Assembly (NCBI RefSeq): GCF_013267355.1
Contig: NZ_CP053985.1
Coordinates: forward strand, 1,798,001-1,862,000
Length of the DNA: 64,000 nucleotides
Direction of reading: 5' to 3'
Source: Achromobacter pestifer
GTDB taxonomy: Bacteria > Pseudomonadota > Gammaproteobacteria > Burkholderiales > Burkholderiaceae_B
Below the pieces are notes generated by a model. The model searched no databases. It was not told the origin of the DNA and saw nothing but the letters and a program-made list of their open reading frames with translations. Positions 24,649 through 33,182 of the stretch are shown here, piece after piece. Position numbers and translations under genes: made by a program. How positions within the stretch are numbered: position 1 is the stretch's first letter; every line of letters starts with the position of its first letter.

Positions 24649-25737
24649 TCACGCGCCGTGGCCCAGAACGGTCACCGCGGCGCCGTCCGTCACCCGTTGC
24701 AAGCCCGACACCACCAGTTGGTCGCCCGCCGCCACCCCGGTCAGGATCTCGACGCGGCCCTCGCGGCGCTCGCCGATGGTGACCTCGCGCCGCTGCGCCA
24801 CGCCGTCCTGGATCCGGTAGACATATTGGGTCGCGCCCGAGGGCGACAGCGCGGCTTCCGGCGCGACCAGCGCCTTGTCCTGGCTGAACTGCAATTGCAC
24901 GCGGGCGAACATGCCTGGCCGCAGCACCGCGTCCTTGTTGGCGACCGTGGCGCGCAACAGGATGGAACGCCCGCCCGCGTCGACCAGGGGGCTGACCGCA
25001 TAGACCACGCCCGGGCGCTCCTGGCCCGGCAGCGCATCCATGCGCAGCGTCAGCGGCTGGCCCACGCCCACTTTGCTCAAGTACATCTCGGGCACGCGGA
25101 AGTCCACCTTGAGCGGATCGATCGCCTCCAACGGGGCCAGGTCCTGGCCCTGGTTGACGTAGTCGCCCACGGACACGCTGCGCAAGCCCGCAATGCCGCC
25201 GAACGGCGCCGAGATCGTCATCTTGTCCAGCCGCGCCTGCGCCAGCGCCACGGCGGCTTCCTGCACCTTCAGCGTGCTGGCGGATTCGTCACGGGCCTGC
25301 TGGCTGACGAAGCCCTTGCCCTGCAGCTCCACCGAACGCCGGTAGTGGCTTTGGGCCAGGGTCAGGTTGGCGCGCGCCTGGGCCAGCTCGGCGCGCGGCA
25401 CGGAATCGTCCAGGCGGATCAGCACGTCGCCGCGCTTGACCGGCTGGCCTTCCTTGAAATCGATGGACTGGATGCGGCCCGCGACCTCGGGCCGCAGCAC
25501 CACGGACTCGTCGGAGCGCAGGCTGCCCACGGCCGAAATGCCGCGCGCGAAAGGAATTTCCTTGACGACGGCCACTTCGACCCGGACAGGCGCGGCGCGC
25601 GTGACCAAGGGCGCTTCAACGGCGCCGGGTTGCGGACTGACGGTTCCGAACGCGAGCCAGCGCGGCACAAAAACGCCGAGCGCGGCCCCCGCGGCCAACC
25701 CTGCCGCTACGGCGGCGAGCAGTACTGCTTTTTTCAT
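24649..25737 (-). CDS. RND efflux membrane fusion protein
   Basis: A 362-residue periplasmic adaptor of the HlyD/AcrA family. A hydrophobic N-terminal anchor (KKAVLLAAVAAGLAAGAALG) is followed by a lipoyl half-motif with VAGRIQSIDFKEGQPVKRGD, a helical hairpin, the second lipoyl half (FGGIAGLRSVSVGDYVNQG) and a C-terminal beta-barrel and membrane-proximal domain. There is no lipobox cysteine. I use the ATG at 25737; a longer frame to 25782 adds 15 residues without purpose. It heads the two-gene efflux operon. Confidence 0.9.
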   Translation of the reverse strand: MKKAVLLAAVAAGLAAGAALGVFVPRWLAFGTVSPQPGAVEAPLVTRAAPVRVEVAVVKEIPFARGISAVGSLRSDESVVLRPEVAGRIQSIDFKEGQPVKRGDVLIRLDDSVPRAELAQARANLTLAQSHYRRSVELQGKGFVSQQARDESASTLKVQEAAVALAQARLDKMTISAPFGGIAGLRSVSVGDYVNQGQDLAPLEAIDPLKVDFRVPEMYLSKVGVGQPLTLRMDALPGQERPGVVYAVSPLVDAGGRSILLRATVANKDAVLRPGMFARVQLQFSQDKALVAPEAALSPSGATQYVYRIQDGVAQRREVTIGERREGRVEILTGVAAGDQLVVSGLQRVTDGAAVTVLGHGA

Positions 25738-25873
25738 GCGCGAATGTGGCGGTATTGCGGCGCGGGCCTGGCGTGCCCCCACGCGGACTGCGCCGCAGGA
25801 ACTGGAATGAGGGTTGGCACTTTAGCACCCGGATTTACATACTGGAACAATCCTGAAGCCGGATGAAAGAACT

Positions 25874-25897
25874 AAATCCGCCCCAAAGGGCGGATTT
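25874..25897 (-). terminator. Intrinsic terminator downstream of rnhA
   Basis: Perfect ten-base arms AAATCCGCCC and GGGCGGATTT with a four-base loop, 20 bases after the rnhA stop. The run of T in the second arm on the minus strand continues as TTTAG. It separates rnhA from the efflux operon. Confidence 0.75.
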
Positions 25898-25917
25898 GAG
25901 GGTATATCCCGATGCCG

Positions 25918-26379
25918 TCAGCCCCGCTTGGCCGATTCCACGCCCAGATTGGCCAATTGGTCGGCCCGTTCGTTGCCGGGATCGCCCGCGTGTCCGCGGA
26001 CCCAGCGCCAGGACACCGTATGGCGCTGCACCTGTTCGTCCAGCAGCTGCCACAGTTCGACGTTCTTGACCGGCTTCTTGTCGGCCGTCATCCAGCCGCG
26101 CCGCTTCCAGTTGGCCAGCCATTCGGTCATGCCCTTCATCACGTACTGGGAGTCCGTATGAATGGTGACCGTGCATGGGCGCTTGAGCGCGCGCAGGCCC
26201 TGGATGACCGCCAGCAGTTCCATCCGGTTGTTGGTGGTCTGGAGTTCGCCGCCGTGCAGCGTCTTTTCGTGGCCGCCGGCGCGCATCAGCACGCCCCAGC
26301 CGCCCGGACCGGGATTGCCCTTGCAGGCGCCGTCGGTCCACATTTCCACTTTCTGCTCGTTCGCTTTTTCGTCCTGCAT
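25918..26379 (-). CDS. rnhA: Ribonuclease HI
   Basis: A 153-residue ribonuclease that cuts RNA in RNA-DNA hybrids. The catalytic residues are all visible: Asp in [16 protein letters not shown], Glu in NNRMELLAV, Asp in HTDSQYV and the late His/Asp in [14 protein letters not shown]. The basic handle region [10 protein letters not shown] is present. Length and motif order match E. coli RNase HI. It follows the methyltransferase gene on the same strand, as in the conserved gloB-yafS-rnhA-dnaQ block. Confidence 0.96.
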   Translation of the reverse strand: MQDEKANEQKVEMWTDGACKGNPGPGGWGVLMRAGGHEKTLHGGELQTTNNRMELLAVIQGLRALKRPCTVTIHTDSQYVMKGMTEWLANWKRRGWMTADKKPVKNVELWQLLDEQVQRHTVSWRWVRGHAGDPGNERADQLANLGVESAKRG

Positions 26380-26410
26380 GGTGCTGCCTGGTATTCCTTG
26401 CTAAATAATT

Positions 26411-26431
26411 TGGCCCCGCGGCGCGGGGCCA
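26411..26431 (-). terminator. Hairpin between methyltransferase gene and rnhA
   Basis: Perfect nine-base arms TGGCCCCGC and GCGGGGCCA around GGC, six bases after the methyltransferase stop. It is followed on the minus strand by AAATTATTT rather than a clean T-tract, so it may only partly reduce readthrough into rnhA. Confidence 0.55.
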
Positions 26432-26436
26432 TGCCT

Positions 26437-27210
26437 TCAAGAGCCGTCGTCCACATGGCGGTTGACCACCACCGACGCGGCGCGGGCGCGCTTGGGCTTG
26501 GCCTTCTTCCAGGCCGGCCCAATGATACGCATGCCGGCCACCCGCTTGACGGCAGACACCAGATAGACCGCGCCGCCCACGCTCCACCAGCGGGCGCCCG
26601 CCGACTCCAGGAAGGACCAGCGCTGCAGCCATTTTTCGCTGCGGCAGGCCGGCGCGTAGCAGCCGAACTGGCTGGCCTCGACCTCCAGCGACAGCAGCTT
26701 GAACCAGTCCTTCAGGCGCGGCAAGGACACCTGGGACGATGGCGGCTGCGGCAGCCAGGGCTCCATGCCGGGCATGCGGGTGCGCGCCCCCCACATGCTC
26801 CAGGGATTGAAGCCCGAGATCACCACCCGCCCTTCCGGCACCAGCACGCGTTCGACCTCGCGCAGCACGTTATGCGGCTCTTGCGCGCACTCGAAGGCAT
26901 GCGGCAGGATCAGCAGATCCACGCTCTGGGATTCGAACGGCAGGGCCTCCGGCTCGGCCAGCACCACCCGCGACTGCCAACCGGCCGCGCTCTCGGCGGA
27001 CGGGGTCTCGGTGCCCACATAGCCTTTGAAGGGCATGCGGTTGGCGCGCAGCAGATTCATGTCCGCCAGGCCCACCTGCCAGGCGTAATATCCGAACACG
27101 TCCGCGACAGCCGCGTCGAACTGCGCCCGCTCCCAGGCCAGGACGTATTGTCCCGGCGGCGTCTGGAACCATTCGGCCAGTTCTACAATCGGCGGAGTAT
27201 CTTCTGCCAC
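26437..27210 (-). CDS. Class I SAM-dependent methyltransferase, YafS-like
   Basis: A 257-residue methyltransferase-like protein. The usual SAM-binding GxGxG motif is not obvious; the strongest marks are VDLLILPHAFECAQEPHNVL and LVPEGRVVISGFNPWSMWG, which are motifs IV and V of the BioC/YafS-type fold and are typical of this neighbour of gloB. It starts with GTG and is divergent from gloB with 20 bases between starts. The C-terminus is basic (KKAKPKRARAA). The acceptor substrate is unknown. Confidence 0.78.
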   Translation of the reverse strand: MAEDTPPIVELAEWFQTPPGQYVLAWERAQFDAAVADVFGYYAWQVGLADMNLLRANRMPFKGYVGTETPSAESAAGWQSRVVLAEPEALPFESQSVDLLILPHAFECAQEPHNVLREVERVLVPEGRVVISGFNPWSMWGARTRMPGMEPWLPQPPSSQVSLPRLKDWFKLLSLEVEASQFGCYAPACRSEKWLQRWSFLESAGARWWSVGGAVYLVSAVKRVAGMRIIGPAWKKAKPKRARAASVVVNRHVDDGS

Positions 27211-27230
27211 GTTCTATTCCTTCGAATCCC

Positions 27231-28052
27231 ATGCAAGCCTTGACCGCCCCCACAGGCGGCCGCGATCGCAACGCCGCGGTCTTGCCTCTACCCGCCTTCA
27301 ACGACAACTACATCTGGGCCATCGTCCGCGGCGGCGAAGCCGCCGTGGTGGACCCCGGCGATGCCGGCCCGGTGCTGCAATGGCTGGCCCAGAACGGCTT
27401 GAGACTGCGCGCCATTCTACTCACGCACCATCACGGCGACCATGTGGGCGGTGTTCCGGAATTGTCCCGCATCGAGGGCATTACCGTATACGGCCCCGCG
27501 CAGGAACAACTGCCGCGCTGCGACGTGCGTCTGGCGCAGGGCGACCGCGTGGCGATCCCGGAACTGGATCTGGACCTGGCCGTGCTGGATGTGCCCGGAC
27601 ACACGGCCGGCCACATCGCCTACTTCGGCCGCGCGGCCGGCCTGGAGCCGGTTCTGTTCTGTGGCGACACCCTGTTTGCGGGCGGTTGCGGCCGTCTTTT
27701 CGAAGGCACTCCGGCGCAAATGCATGATTCTTTAGGGAAATTTGCTGTTTTACCGCCAGATACACAGGTTTTTTGCGCACACGAGTACACTCTAGCGAAC
27801 TTGCGCTGGGCCTTGGCAGTCGATCCGGCCAACCGCAGCCTGCAACAGTGGCACCAGCAGGCCCAGCAATTACGAGCAGAAGGTCTTCCCACGCTTCCGT
27901 CCACCATCGGGCAGGAACGCGCGGCCAATCCGTTTTTGCGCACGCAAGAAGTTGAGGTCGTCCACGCCGCAGAGCGCTGGGCCGGCCACAGCCACGCTAC
28001 GCCGGTAGAGGTTTTTGCCTCCCTTCGTGAATGGAAGAACGATTTCAAGTGA
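27231..28052 (+). CDS. gloB: Hydroxyacylglutathione hydrolase (glyoxalase II)
   Basis: A 273-residue metallo-beta-lactamase-fold hydrolase that splits S-lactoylglutathione in methylglyoxal detoxification. The metal motif THHHGDHVGG is at residues 65-74, with further ligands in VPGHTAGHIAYFG and FCGDTLFAGGCGRLFEGT, and the glutathione-binding HEYTLANLRWA near residue 184. The first 15 residues extend beyond the usual N-terminus, so an internal start near the LPAFNDNYIW segment cannot be excluded. The mltD gene follows by seven bases. Confidence 0.94.
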   Translation: MQALTAPTGGRDRNAAVLPLPAFNDNYIWAIVRGGEAAVVDPGDAGPVLQWLAQNGLRLRAILLTHHHGDHVGGVPELSRIEGITVYGPAQEQLPRCDVRLAQGDRVAIPELDLDLAVLDVPGHTAGHIAYFGRAAGLEPVLFCGDTLFAGGCGRLFEGTPAQMHDSLGKFAVLPPDTQVFCAHEYTLANLRWALAVDPANRSLQQWHQQAQQLRAEGLPTLPSTIGQERAANPFLRTQEVEVVHAAERWAGHSHATPVEVFASLREWKNDFK

Positions 28053-28059
28053 CAACCTG

Positions 28060-29478
28060 ATGAATCTATCCCGACTCCTTCTGCCGCTCATGCTGGCAGT
28101 CCTCGCCGGTTGCGCAGGAACCAAAGCCCCCGATAGCAAGAACCTCACCACCAATTCCCAAGGGCGATACATCGCCCGCGACACGTCCCGGACGGTGGAT
28201 CTGACCAACCCGCCCGCCGACGCCTGGGACCGCATCCGCCGCGGTTTCGCCATCCCCAACCTGAACACCGACCTCTCGCAGCAGTGGACCGACTATTACG
28301 CGTCCCACCCCGAGGCAGTGCAGCGCATGGCGGAACGGGCCGGCAAGTACCTGTATTTCATCGTCGACGAGATCAACCGCCGCGGCCTGCCGACCGAACT
28401 GGCGCTGCTGCCCTTCGTCGAAAGCGCCTACAACCCGACCGCGCTGTCGCGCGCCCAGGCTTCGGGCCTGTGGCAGTTCGTGCCGGCCACCGGCCAGCAC
28501 TTCAACCTGAAGCAGGACTGGTGGCGCGACGAGCGCCGCGACCCCATCGCCTCGACCAACGCGGCGCTGGACTACCTGGAAAAGCTGTTTGAAATGCAGG
28601 GCGACTGGTACCTGGCGCTGGCCTCGTACAACTGGGGCGAAGGCTCGGTGCAGCGTGCCATGGCCAAGAACGAAGCGGCCGGCCAGGGCACGGACTACCT
28701 GTCCCTGAACATGCCCGACGAAACCCGCAACTACGTGCCCAAGCTGCAGGCCATCAAGAACATCATCGCCGATCCGCAACGCTATGCGGTGGCCCTGCCG
28801 CCGGTGGGCAACACGCCCTACTTCGTGACGGTGCAGAAGAACAGCGACATCGACCTGGAAATCGCCGCCAAGCTGGCCGAAATGCCGCTGGACGAATTCA
28901 AGGCGCTGAACCCCTCGTTCAACCGCCCCGTGATCCGCGGCGACCACGGCCCCACCCTGCTGCTGCCGGCCGACCGCGTCGAGATCTTCAACGCCAACCT
29001 GACCAACTACAAGGGCGACCTCAGCGCCTGGAAGATCTACCACTCGCGCCGCGGCGAATCCTACGCCTCGATCGCCAAGCGTTTCGGCGTGAGCGAAGCC
29101 ACGCTGCGCCAGACCAACGACATCGGTTCGCGCCAGAAATCCGCGTCCGGCCAATCCCTGCTGGTGCCTGGCGATCCCGGCACGGGCGGCGTGCAGCTGG
29201 CCTCGCTGGCCACGCCGGTGGGCGCGCTGGACTCGGCGCCGTCGGACAACAAGGCCGCCGCCCCGCGCGGCCGCGCCGCCCAGGCGCCGGCCGCGCGCGT
29301 GGCCAGCGCCCGCCCCAATGTCCGCACCCACAAGGTGCGCCAGGGCGATACGCTGTTCTCGCTGGCCAAGCAATACGGCACCTCGGTCGACGCGCTGCGC
29401 GCGCTCAACAACATCAAGGGCAGCGCCCTGAAGGTGGGCTCGCAGCTGCGCGTGCCGGGCACCAACGCCCGCGGCTGA
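28060..29478 (+). CDS. mltD: Membrane-bound lytic murein transglycosylase D
   Basis: A 472-residue outer membrane lipoprotein that cleaves peptidoglycan. The signal peptide ends in L-A-G-C. The SLT domain carries the catalytic glutamate in LLPFVESAYNPTALS, then ASGLWQFVPATGQ and the ASYNWGEGSVQRA region. Two LysM repeats follow, the first near YHSRRGESYASIAKRFGVSE and the second near HKVRQGDTLFSLAKQYGTSV (quoted in part), separated by an alanine- and proline-rich linker. I use ATG 28060, seven bases after gloB. The gloB-mltD adjacency matches E. coli. Confidence 0.93.
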   Translation: MNLSRLLLPLMLAVLAGCAGTKAPDSKNLTTNSQGRYIARDTSRTVDLTNPPADAWDRIRRGFAIPNLNTDLSQQWTDYYASHPEAVQRMAERAGKYLYFIVDEINRRGLPTELALLPFVESAYNPTALSRAQASGLWQFVPATGQHFNLKQDWWRDERRDPIASTNAALDYLEKLFEMQGDWYLALASYNWGEGSVQRAMAKNEAAGQGTDYLSLNMPDETRNYVPKLQAIKNIIADPQRYAVALPPVGNTPYFVTVQKNSDIDLEIAAKLAEMPLDEFKALNPSFNRPVIRGDHGPTLLLPADRVEIFNANLTNYKGDLSAWKIYHSRRGESYASIAKRFGVSEATLRQTNDIGSRQKSASGQSLLVPGDPGTGGVQLASLATPVGALDSAPSDNKAAAPRGRAAQAPAARVASARPNVRTHKVRQGDTLFSLAKQYGTSVDALRALNNIKGSALKVGSQLRVPGTNARG

Positions 29479-29778
29479 TCGCGGCAGGAACAAAAAAAGA
29501 CGTGCCATGAAGCACCCCAAAAGTTGGACTAATGTCCGACTTCTGGGGTGTTTCATTCTCTGTGGGCGATATTTCTGTAGAGTTGTGCACGCTACTTACG
29601 CGATTGGCCGTGAAACCACGTGCCGTCGAGCACAGGCCCAATAAGTTGCGCACGGGGATGACTCCGCAATAGGTTGCGAGGTTCGCTTGCCGCGACCCCA
29701 CTGCCCCTCCTTAGGCTTGTTTTATAGCGAAATTAGTGAAATTATGTGTTTACGATAATTTTTATAATTTCCGTACAT
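29479..29778. other. Intergenic region between mltD and the ATPase gene
   Basis: Three hundred bases without a convincing gene. It holds the 50-base palindrome at 29507-29556 and then becomes AT-rich toward the ATPase start, with a TATAAT at 29763-29768. A minus-strand open frame (29414-29701) runs through both mltD and the palindrome and is not supported. Confidence 0.5.
29507..29556. repeat. Long palindrome resembling facing IS3/IS150-type ends
   Basis: Two 23-base arms face each other across TAAT. The left arm begins ATGAAGCACCCC and ends AAGTTGGAC; the right arm is its near-perfect inverse, with only a few mismatches. The CACCCCAAAAGTTGGAC core is like the terminal inverted repeat of IS3-family elements of the IS150 group. 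It lies 28 bases after the mltD stop and may act as its terminator. No transposase is present. Confidence 0.5.
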
Positions 29779-30972
29779 ATGAACCCCGTCCTGAACCCCT
29801 ATGCACCTGGCGCGGGCAGCCCGCCTCCCGAGCTAGCGGGACGTGACGACATCCGCGAGGGAGTGCGCGTGTGTTTGGAACGCCTAAAGCTGGGCAGACA
29901 AGCCAAGAGCGTCTTGTTGCTCGGCCTTCGTGGCGTCGGAAAGACCGTTCTTTTGGACAAGATGCGCTCGGATGCGGAAGAAAGAGGCACGCACACCGTC
30001 CGCATCGAAGCTCCGGAGAATAAGTCGTTGCCAGCACTGCTGGCCCCCCAACTCCGCCTGGCCCTGTTGCGCTTGAGCAGAGTGGAGGCCGCCAAGGATG
30101 TCGCGATCAGGGGTCTAAGGGGCCTGGCTGGCTTCGCAAAGAGGCTCAAAGTATCGTTTGCCGACATCGAAGTCGGCTTCGATTACGAACCAGAACCCGG
30201 CCTTGCCGATAACGGCGACTTAGAAGAGGATCTTGCTGCACTCCTTGAGCAAGTTGGGCGTGCTGCCCAAGCCGCGAATACCGTGGTCGCCCTCTTCATT
30301 GATGAACTCCAATACGTTGAAGAGGCGCAACTTGCGGCGCTGATCTCGGCGCTACACCGATGCGCTCAACAGCAGTTGCCCGTTACCTTGATCGGTGCGG
30401 GACTACCCCAGCTGCGCGGTCGCATGGGCCAGGCAAAGTCTTATGCGGAACGACTGTTTAATTTTGCCGAGATTGGCGCGTTAAGCAAGGCTGATGCAAC
30501 GTTGGCCATCAACGTGCCGGCCAATAACGAGAACGTCGAAATTGAGCCAGCAGCCATCGATGCGATCATTGCCGTAACTCAAGGGTATCCGTACTTCCTG
30601 CAAGAGTGGGGAAAATGCGCGTGGGATGTGGCAGATGCCAGCCCGATCACTGCGGAGGACGTCGAGAATGCGTCACGCGAGGCTATCGCGGCATTGGATG
30701 AAGGCTTTTTTCGCGTCCGATTCGATCGCCTTACGCCGGCCGAAAAAAAGTATTTACGCGCCATGGCGGATTTAGGGCCGGGCCCTCATAGATCCGGTGA
30801 TATCGCGCAGCAGCTAGGGCGGCCCGTTGCGTCCTTCGGTCCCGTTCGTGGCTCCCTGATTGTCAAAGGCATGATCTGGAGCCCGACACATGGCGACACA
30901 GCGTTTACGGTCCCCACTTTTGACGAATTCATGAAACGCATCATGCCCGGAGACGGCTGGCAGACTAACTGA
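29779..30972 (+). CDS. AAA-type ATPase with C-terminal winged helix
   Basis: A 397-residue ATP-binding protein. The P-loop is GLRGVGKT near residue 57, Walker B is VALFIDELQYV, followed by a sensor-like VTLIGAGLPQLRG. The C-terminal 100 residues, from FDRLTPAEKKYLRAMADLG to the end, look like a winged helix, so the layout resembles Orc1/Cdc6-like or AAA_16 ATPases. GC is lower than in the core genes and the gene stands alone between mltD and an unrelated operon, so it is probably acquired. I start at ATG 29779 next to an AT-rich promoter; an in-frame upstream start at 29746 adds 11 residues. Confidence 0.8.
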   Translation: MNPVLNPYAPGAGSPPPELAGRDDIREGVRVCLERLKLGRQAKSVLLLGLRGVGKTVLLDKMRSDAEERGTHTVRIEAPENKSLPALLAPQLRLALLRLSRVEAAKDVAIRGLRGLAGFAKRLKVSFADIEVGFDYEPEPGLADNGDLEEDLAALLEQVGRAAQAANTVVALFIDELQYVEEAQLAALISALHRCAQQQLPVTLIGAGLPQLRGRMGQAKSYAERLFNFAEIGALSKADATLAINVPANNENVEIEPAAIDAIIAVTQGYPYFLQEWGKCAWDVADASPITAEDVENASREAIAALDEGFFRVRFDRLTPAEKKYLRAMADLGPGPHRSGDIAQQLGRPVASFGPVRGSLIVKGMIWSPTHGDTAFTVPTFDEFMKRIMPGDGWQTN

Positions 30973-31033
30973 GGCCAATATTTCGATAGGCTTCATGGGG
31001 GTCTATCCTTGAAGACAGCCCCCGAACTGTATC

Positions 31034-31966
31034 CTAACGCCCAACACCCGCGAACTGCGCGCTCCATTGCGCCAGCTGGCCTGCCGTAACGCCCACGCCG
31101 CCGCACAGGATGACCGCCACCGAGCGGGCGTTCTTCAGGAATTCCGAACCGCTGTCCAGCGCCGCCACCGAGGCGCCGCAGGCGGGCTCGACCAGGATGC
31201 GGTGCTCCAGCAGCACGTCCTCGCAGGCCGCCACCGCGGCGGCGTCCGACACCACCACGCTCTCGATGCGGTGCTCCTTCGCCAAGTCCACGGCGCGGTC
31301 GCAGACCTGCCGCGCGCCCAATGAGGTCGCAATGGACCGGATCTCGGGCAACAACACCGGCGCCCCCGCGCCCAGGGCCTGGGCATAGGAGTCGGCGCCC
31401 GCCGTCTCGGCCGCAATCACCGGGACCTCGGCCCAGCCATTGCGCCGCAAGCCCTCGACCACACCGCACAGCAGGCCGCCGCCGCCGACCGAACAGATGA
31501 CCGCATCCGGCCGGCCGCCCTGCCGGGCCAGCTCGTCGATCATGGTCGCGTGGCCCTCCCACAGCAAGGGGTCGTCGAAGGGATGCAGGAACGCGTCCGC
31601 CTCGGTCATGAGTTCCAGCGCGCGAGCGTTGGCCTCCATCCAGGAGGCGCCATGCACGATGACTTCCGCGCCCTCGGAACGGATCAGGCTCTTGGCGCGC
31701 TCCGAGGTCGTGGCCGGCACCACCACCGTCACCGGCGTGGCCAGCATGCGGCCGGCGTAGGCCACCGCATAGCCGGCGTTGCCGCCCGACGAGGAAATGA
31801 AGCGCCGGGCGCCGCGGGATTTGTAGATCTGGCAGGCATGGCCTATGCCGCGGGCCTTGAACGAGCCGCTGGGCTGCAGCGCCTCCATCTTCAGGCGCAC
31901 GTCCTTGCCGCTGCGCAGGGAGAAGGCGCGGGATGCGAGCGCCGGGGTTTCGATATGGATTGCCAT
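31034..31966 (-). CDS. PLP-dependent threonine/serine dehydratase-like enzyme
   Basis: A 310-residue fold-type II PLP enzyme. The cofactor lysine is in PSGSFKARGIG, the substrate loop in SSSGGNAGYAVAYA, and the phosphate-binding glycine loop in CSVGGGGLLCG. It is shorter than IlvA and lacks an ACT domain, so it is catabolic, like L-serine dehydratase or the EutB-type enzyme of hydroxyectoine use. It is followed upstream on the same strand by a deacylase gene, 36 bases apart, which supports a joint catabolic role. Confidence 0.82.
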   Translation of the reverse strand: MAIHIETPALASRAFSLRSGKDVRLKMEALQPSGSFKARGIGHACQIYKSRGARRFISSSGGNAGYAVAYAGRMLATPVTVVVPATTSERAKSLIRSEGAEVIVHGASWMEANARALELMTEADAFLHPFDDPLLWEGHATMIDELARQGGRPDAVICSVGGGGLLCGVVEGLRRNGWAEVPVIAAETAGADSYAQALGAGAPVLLPEIRSIATSLGARQVCDRAVDLAKEHRIESVVVSDAAAVAACEDVLLEHRILVEPACGASVAALDSGSEFLKNARSVAVILCGGVGVTAGQLAQWSAQFAGVGR

Positions 31967-32002
31967 GTTCTGTGTTCTGAAAAAGTGAATCGGGTCGCGG
32001 CC

Positions 32003-33076
32003 TCAGGCCGCACTGGCCACCACGCAGCAGACGTTGCCCGGCACGACGATGCCGGGATGCCGCTTGGCGAAGACGACGCCGCTGGTTCCGTAAACCAGTT
32101 CGACCGGCGCGCGCCGCGGATCGAAGGTCTGGTGGATGCGCCCTGCGGGCTGGCCGGCCTCAACCGCCTCTCCATGCCGATGATAGGCCTCGAACACGCC
32201 TCGTTCCGAGGCGATGACGTAGGACTTGGCCCCGGAGACCTTGAACAAAGCCGCAGGCTGCGCCGCGGGCGGCTGGGCACAGGCCTGGTCCAGCACGCCC
32301 CAGTGCGCCAGCACGCGCTGCGCGCCGGCGCGGCATAGCGCGAGCGCGCTGTCCGTCACGGTGCCGCGCCCCGCCATCTCGGTGCTGACGCAGGTGAGTC
32401 CTGCCGCCACCGCCGTGGCGACGCTGGTGCGCGTGTCGCCCAACGTGTCCAGCAGCACGTTGAATGGCGCGCCGAAGGCCATCACGGCATCGATATTGCG
32501 CTGGGTCTGCTCCGCATCCTGCGAAGGCTGGACCAGGGCGCTGGGAATGATGTCCAGGGACGAACCGCCCGAATGCAGGCTCAGGAACGCGTCGCCGCGC
32601 GAGAACAGCTCGTCGCTGACGTAGGCGGCGATCTGTTCCGTGATGCTGCCCGCATGGTCGCCGGGAAACGTGCGGTTCAGGTTCTTGCCGTCCAGCGGCG
32701 AGGTGCGCAGGCCGGCTTCCGCAGCCGGCGCGTTGAGCGCAGGCATGACGATCAGCCGGCCGCGGATGCGCTCCAGAGGCAGGTCGCGGATGAATTCGCC
32801 CAGCACGATCTGGCCTTCGTACTCGTCGCCATGGTTGCCGCCTTCCAGGATGACGGTGGGGCCGTCGCCGTTCGCCAGCACCGCCATGGGTATGCGCACC
32901 GTGCCCCAGGCGTCGTCGTGGGGCGACTGCGGAATATGCAGGAAGCCCGCCTGGCGTCCGGACGCGTCGAAATCGATGTCGGTGAACGCCGTCGCGCACT
33001 GCGGGTTGCGCGCCGGCAGATGCGAGACCTGCCGGTCACGCAATGGCGGCGACTCGCGGAATGTCGGTTTCGTCAT
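32003..33076 (-). CDS. Succinylglutamate desuccinylase/aspartoacylase family deacylase, DoeB-like
   Basis: A 357-residue zinc carboxypeptidase-fold deacylase. The zinc motif GGNHGDEYEG is at about residue 79 and the third ligand region is in DAFLSLHSGGSSLD; the NLNRTFPGD segment is also typical. Proteins with this variant motif include DoeB, which removes the acetyl group from N-acetyl-diaminobutyrate in ectoine breakdown. The neighbouring PLP dehydratase resembles EutB of the same pathway, but other ectoine genes are absent, so another N-acyl amino acid is equally possible. Confidence 0.78.
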   Translation of the reverse strand: MTKPTFRESPPLRDRQVSHLPARNPQCATAFTDIDFDASGRQAGFLHIPQSPHDDAWGTVRIPMAVLANGDGPTVILEGGNHGDEYEGQIVLGEFIRDLPLERIRGRLIVMPALNAPAAEAGLRTSPLDGKNLNRTFPGDHAGSITEQIAAYVSDELFSRGDAFLSLHSGGSSLDIIPSALVQPSQDAEQTQRNIDAVMAFGAPFNVLLDTLGDTRTSVATAVAAGLTCVSTEMAGRGTVTDSALALCRAGAQRVLAHWGVLDQACAQPPAAQPAALFKVSGAKSYVIASERGVFEAYHRHGEAVEAGQPAGRIHQTFDPRRAPVELVYGTSGVVFAKRHPGIVVPGNVCCVVASAA

Positions 33077-33182
33077 AGACCTTTTGGGTATACGTTATGG
33101 GTATAAAGTGGAAAATATAGGTATTCAACGCAGCAGTAACAAATACTTTTGTTGCGCATTACGTATGCCCGGGAGGCATGGC

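Noticed and set aside
21868..25866. 1332-codon open frame on the plus strand
   Set aside because: It is antisense to the RND pump and fusion protein genes and has the same repetitive His/Gln/Arg composition. The sense genes have complete family motifs.
29414..29701. 95-codon minus-strand frame between mltD and the ATPase gene
   Set aside because: It runs through the palindrome and into mltD. The distal part could be a decayed gene but there is no motif to support it.
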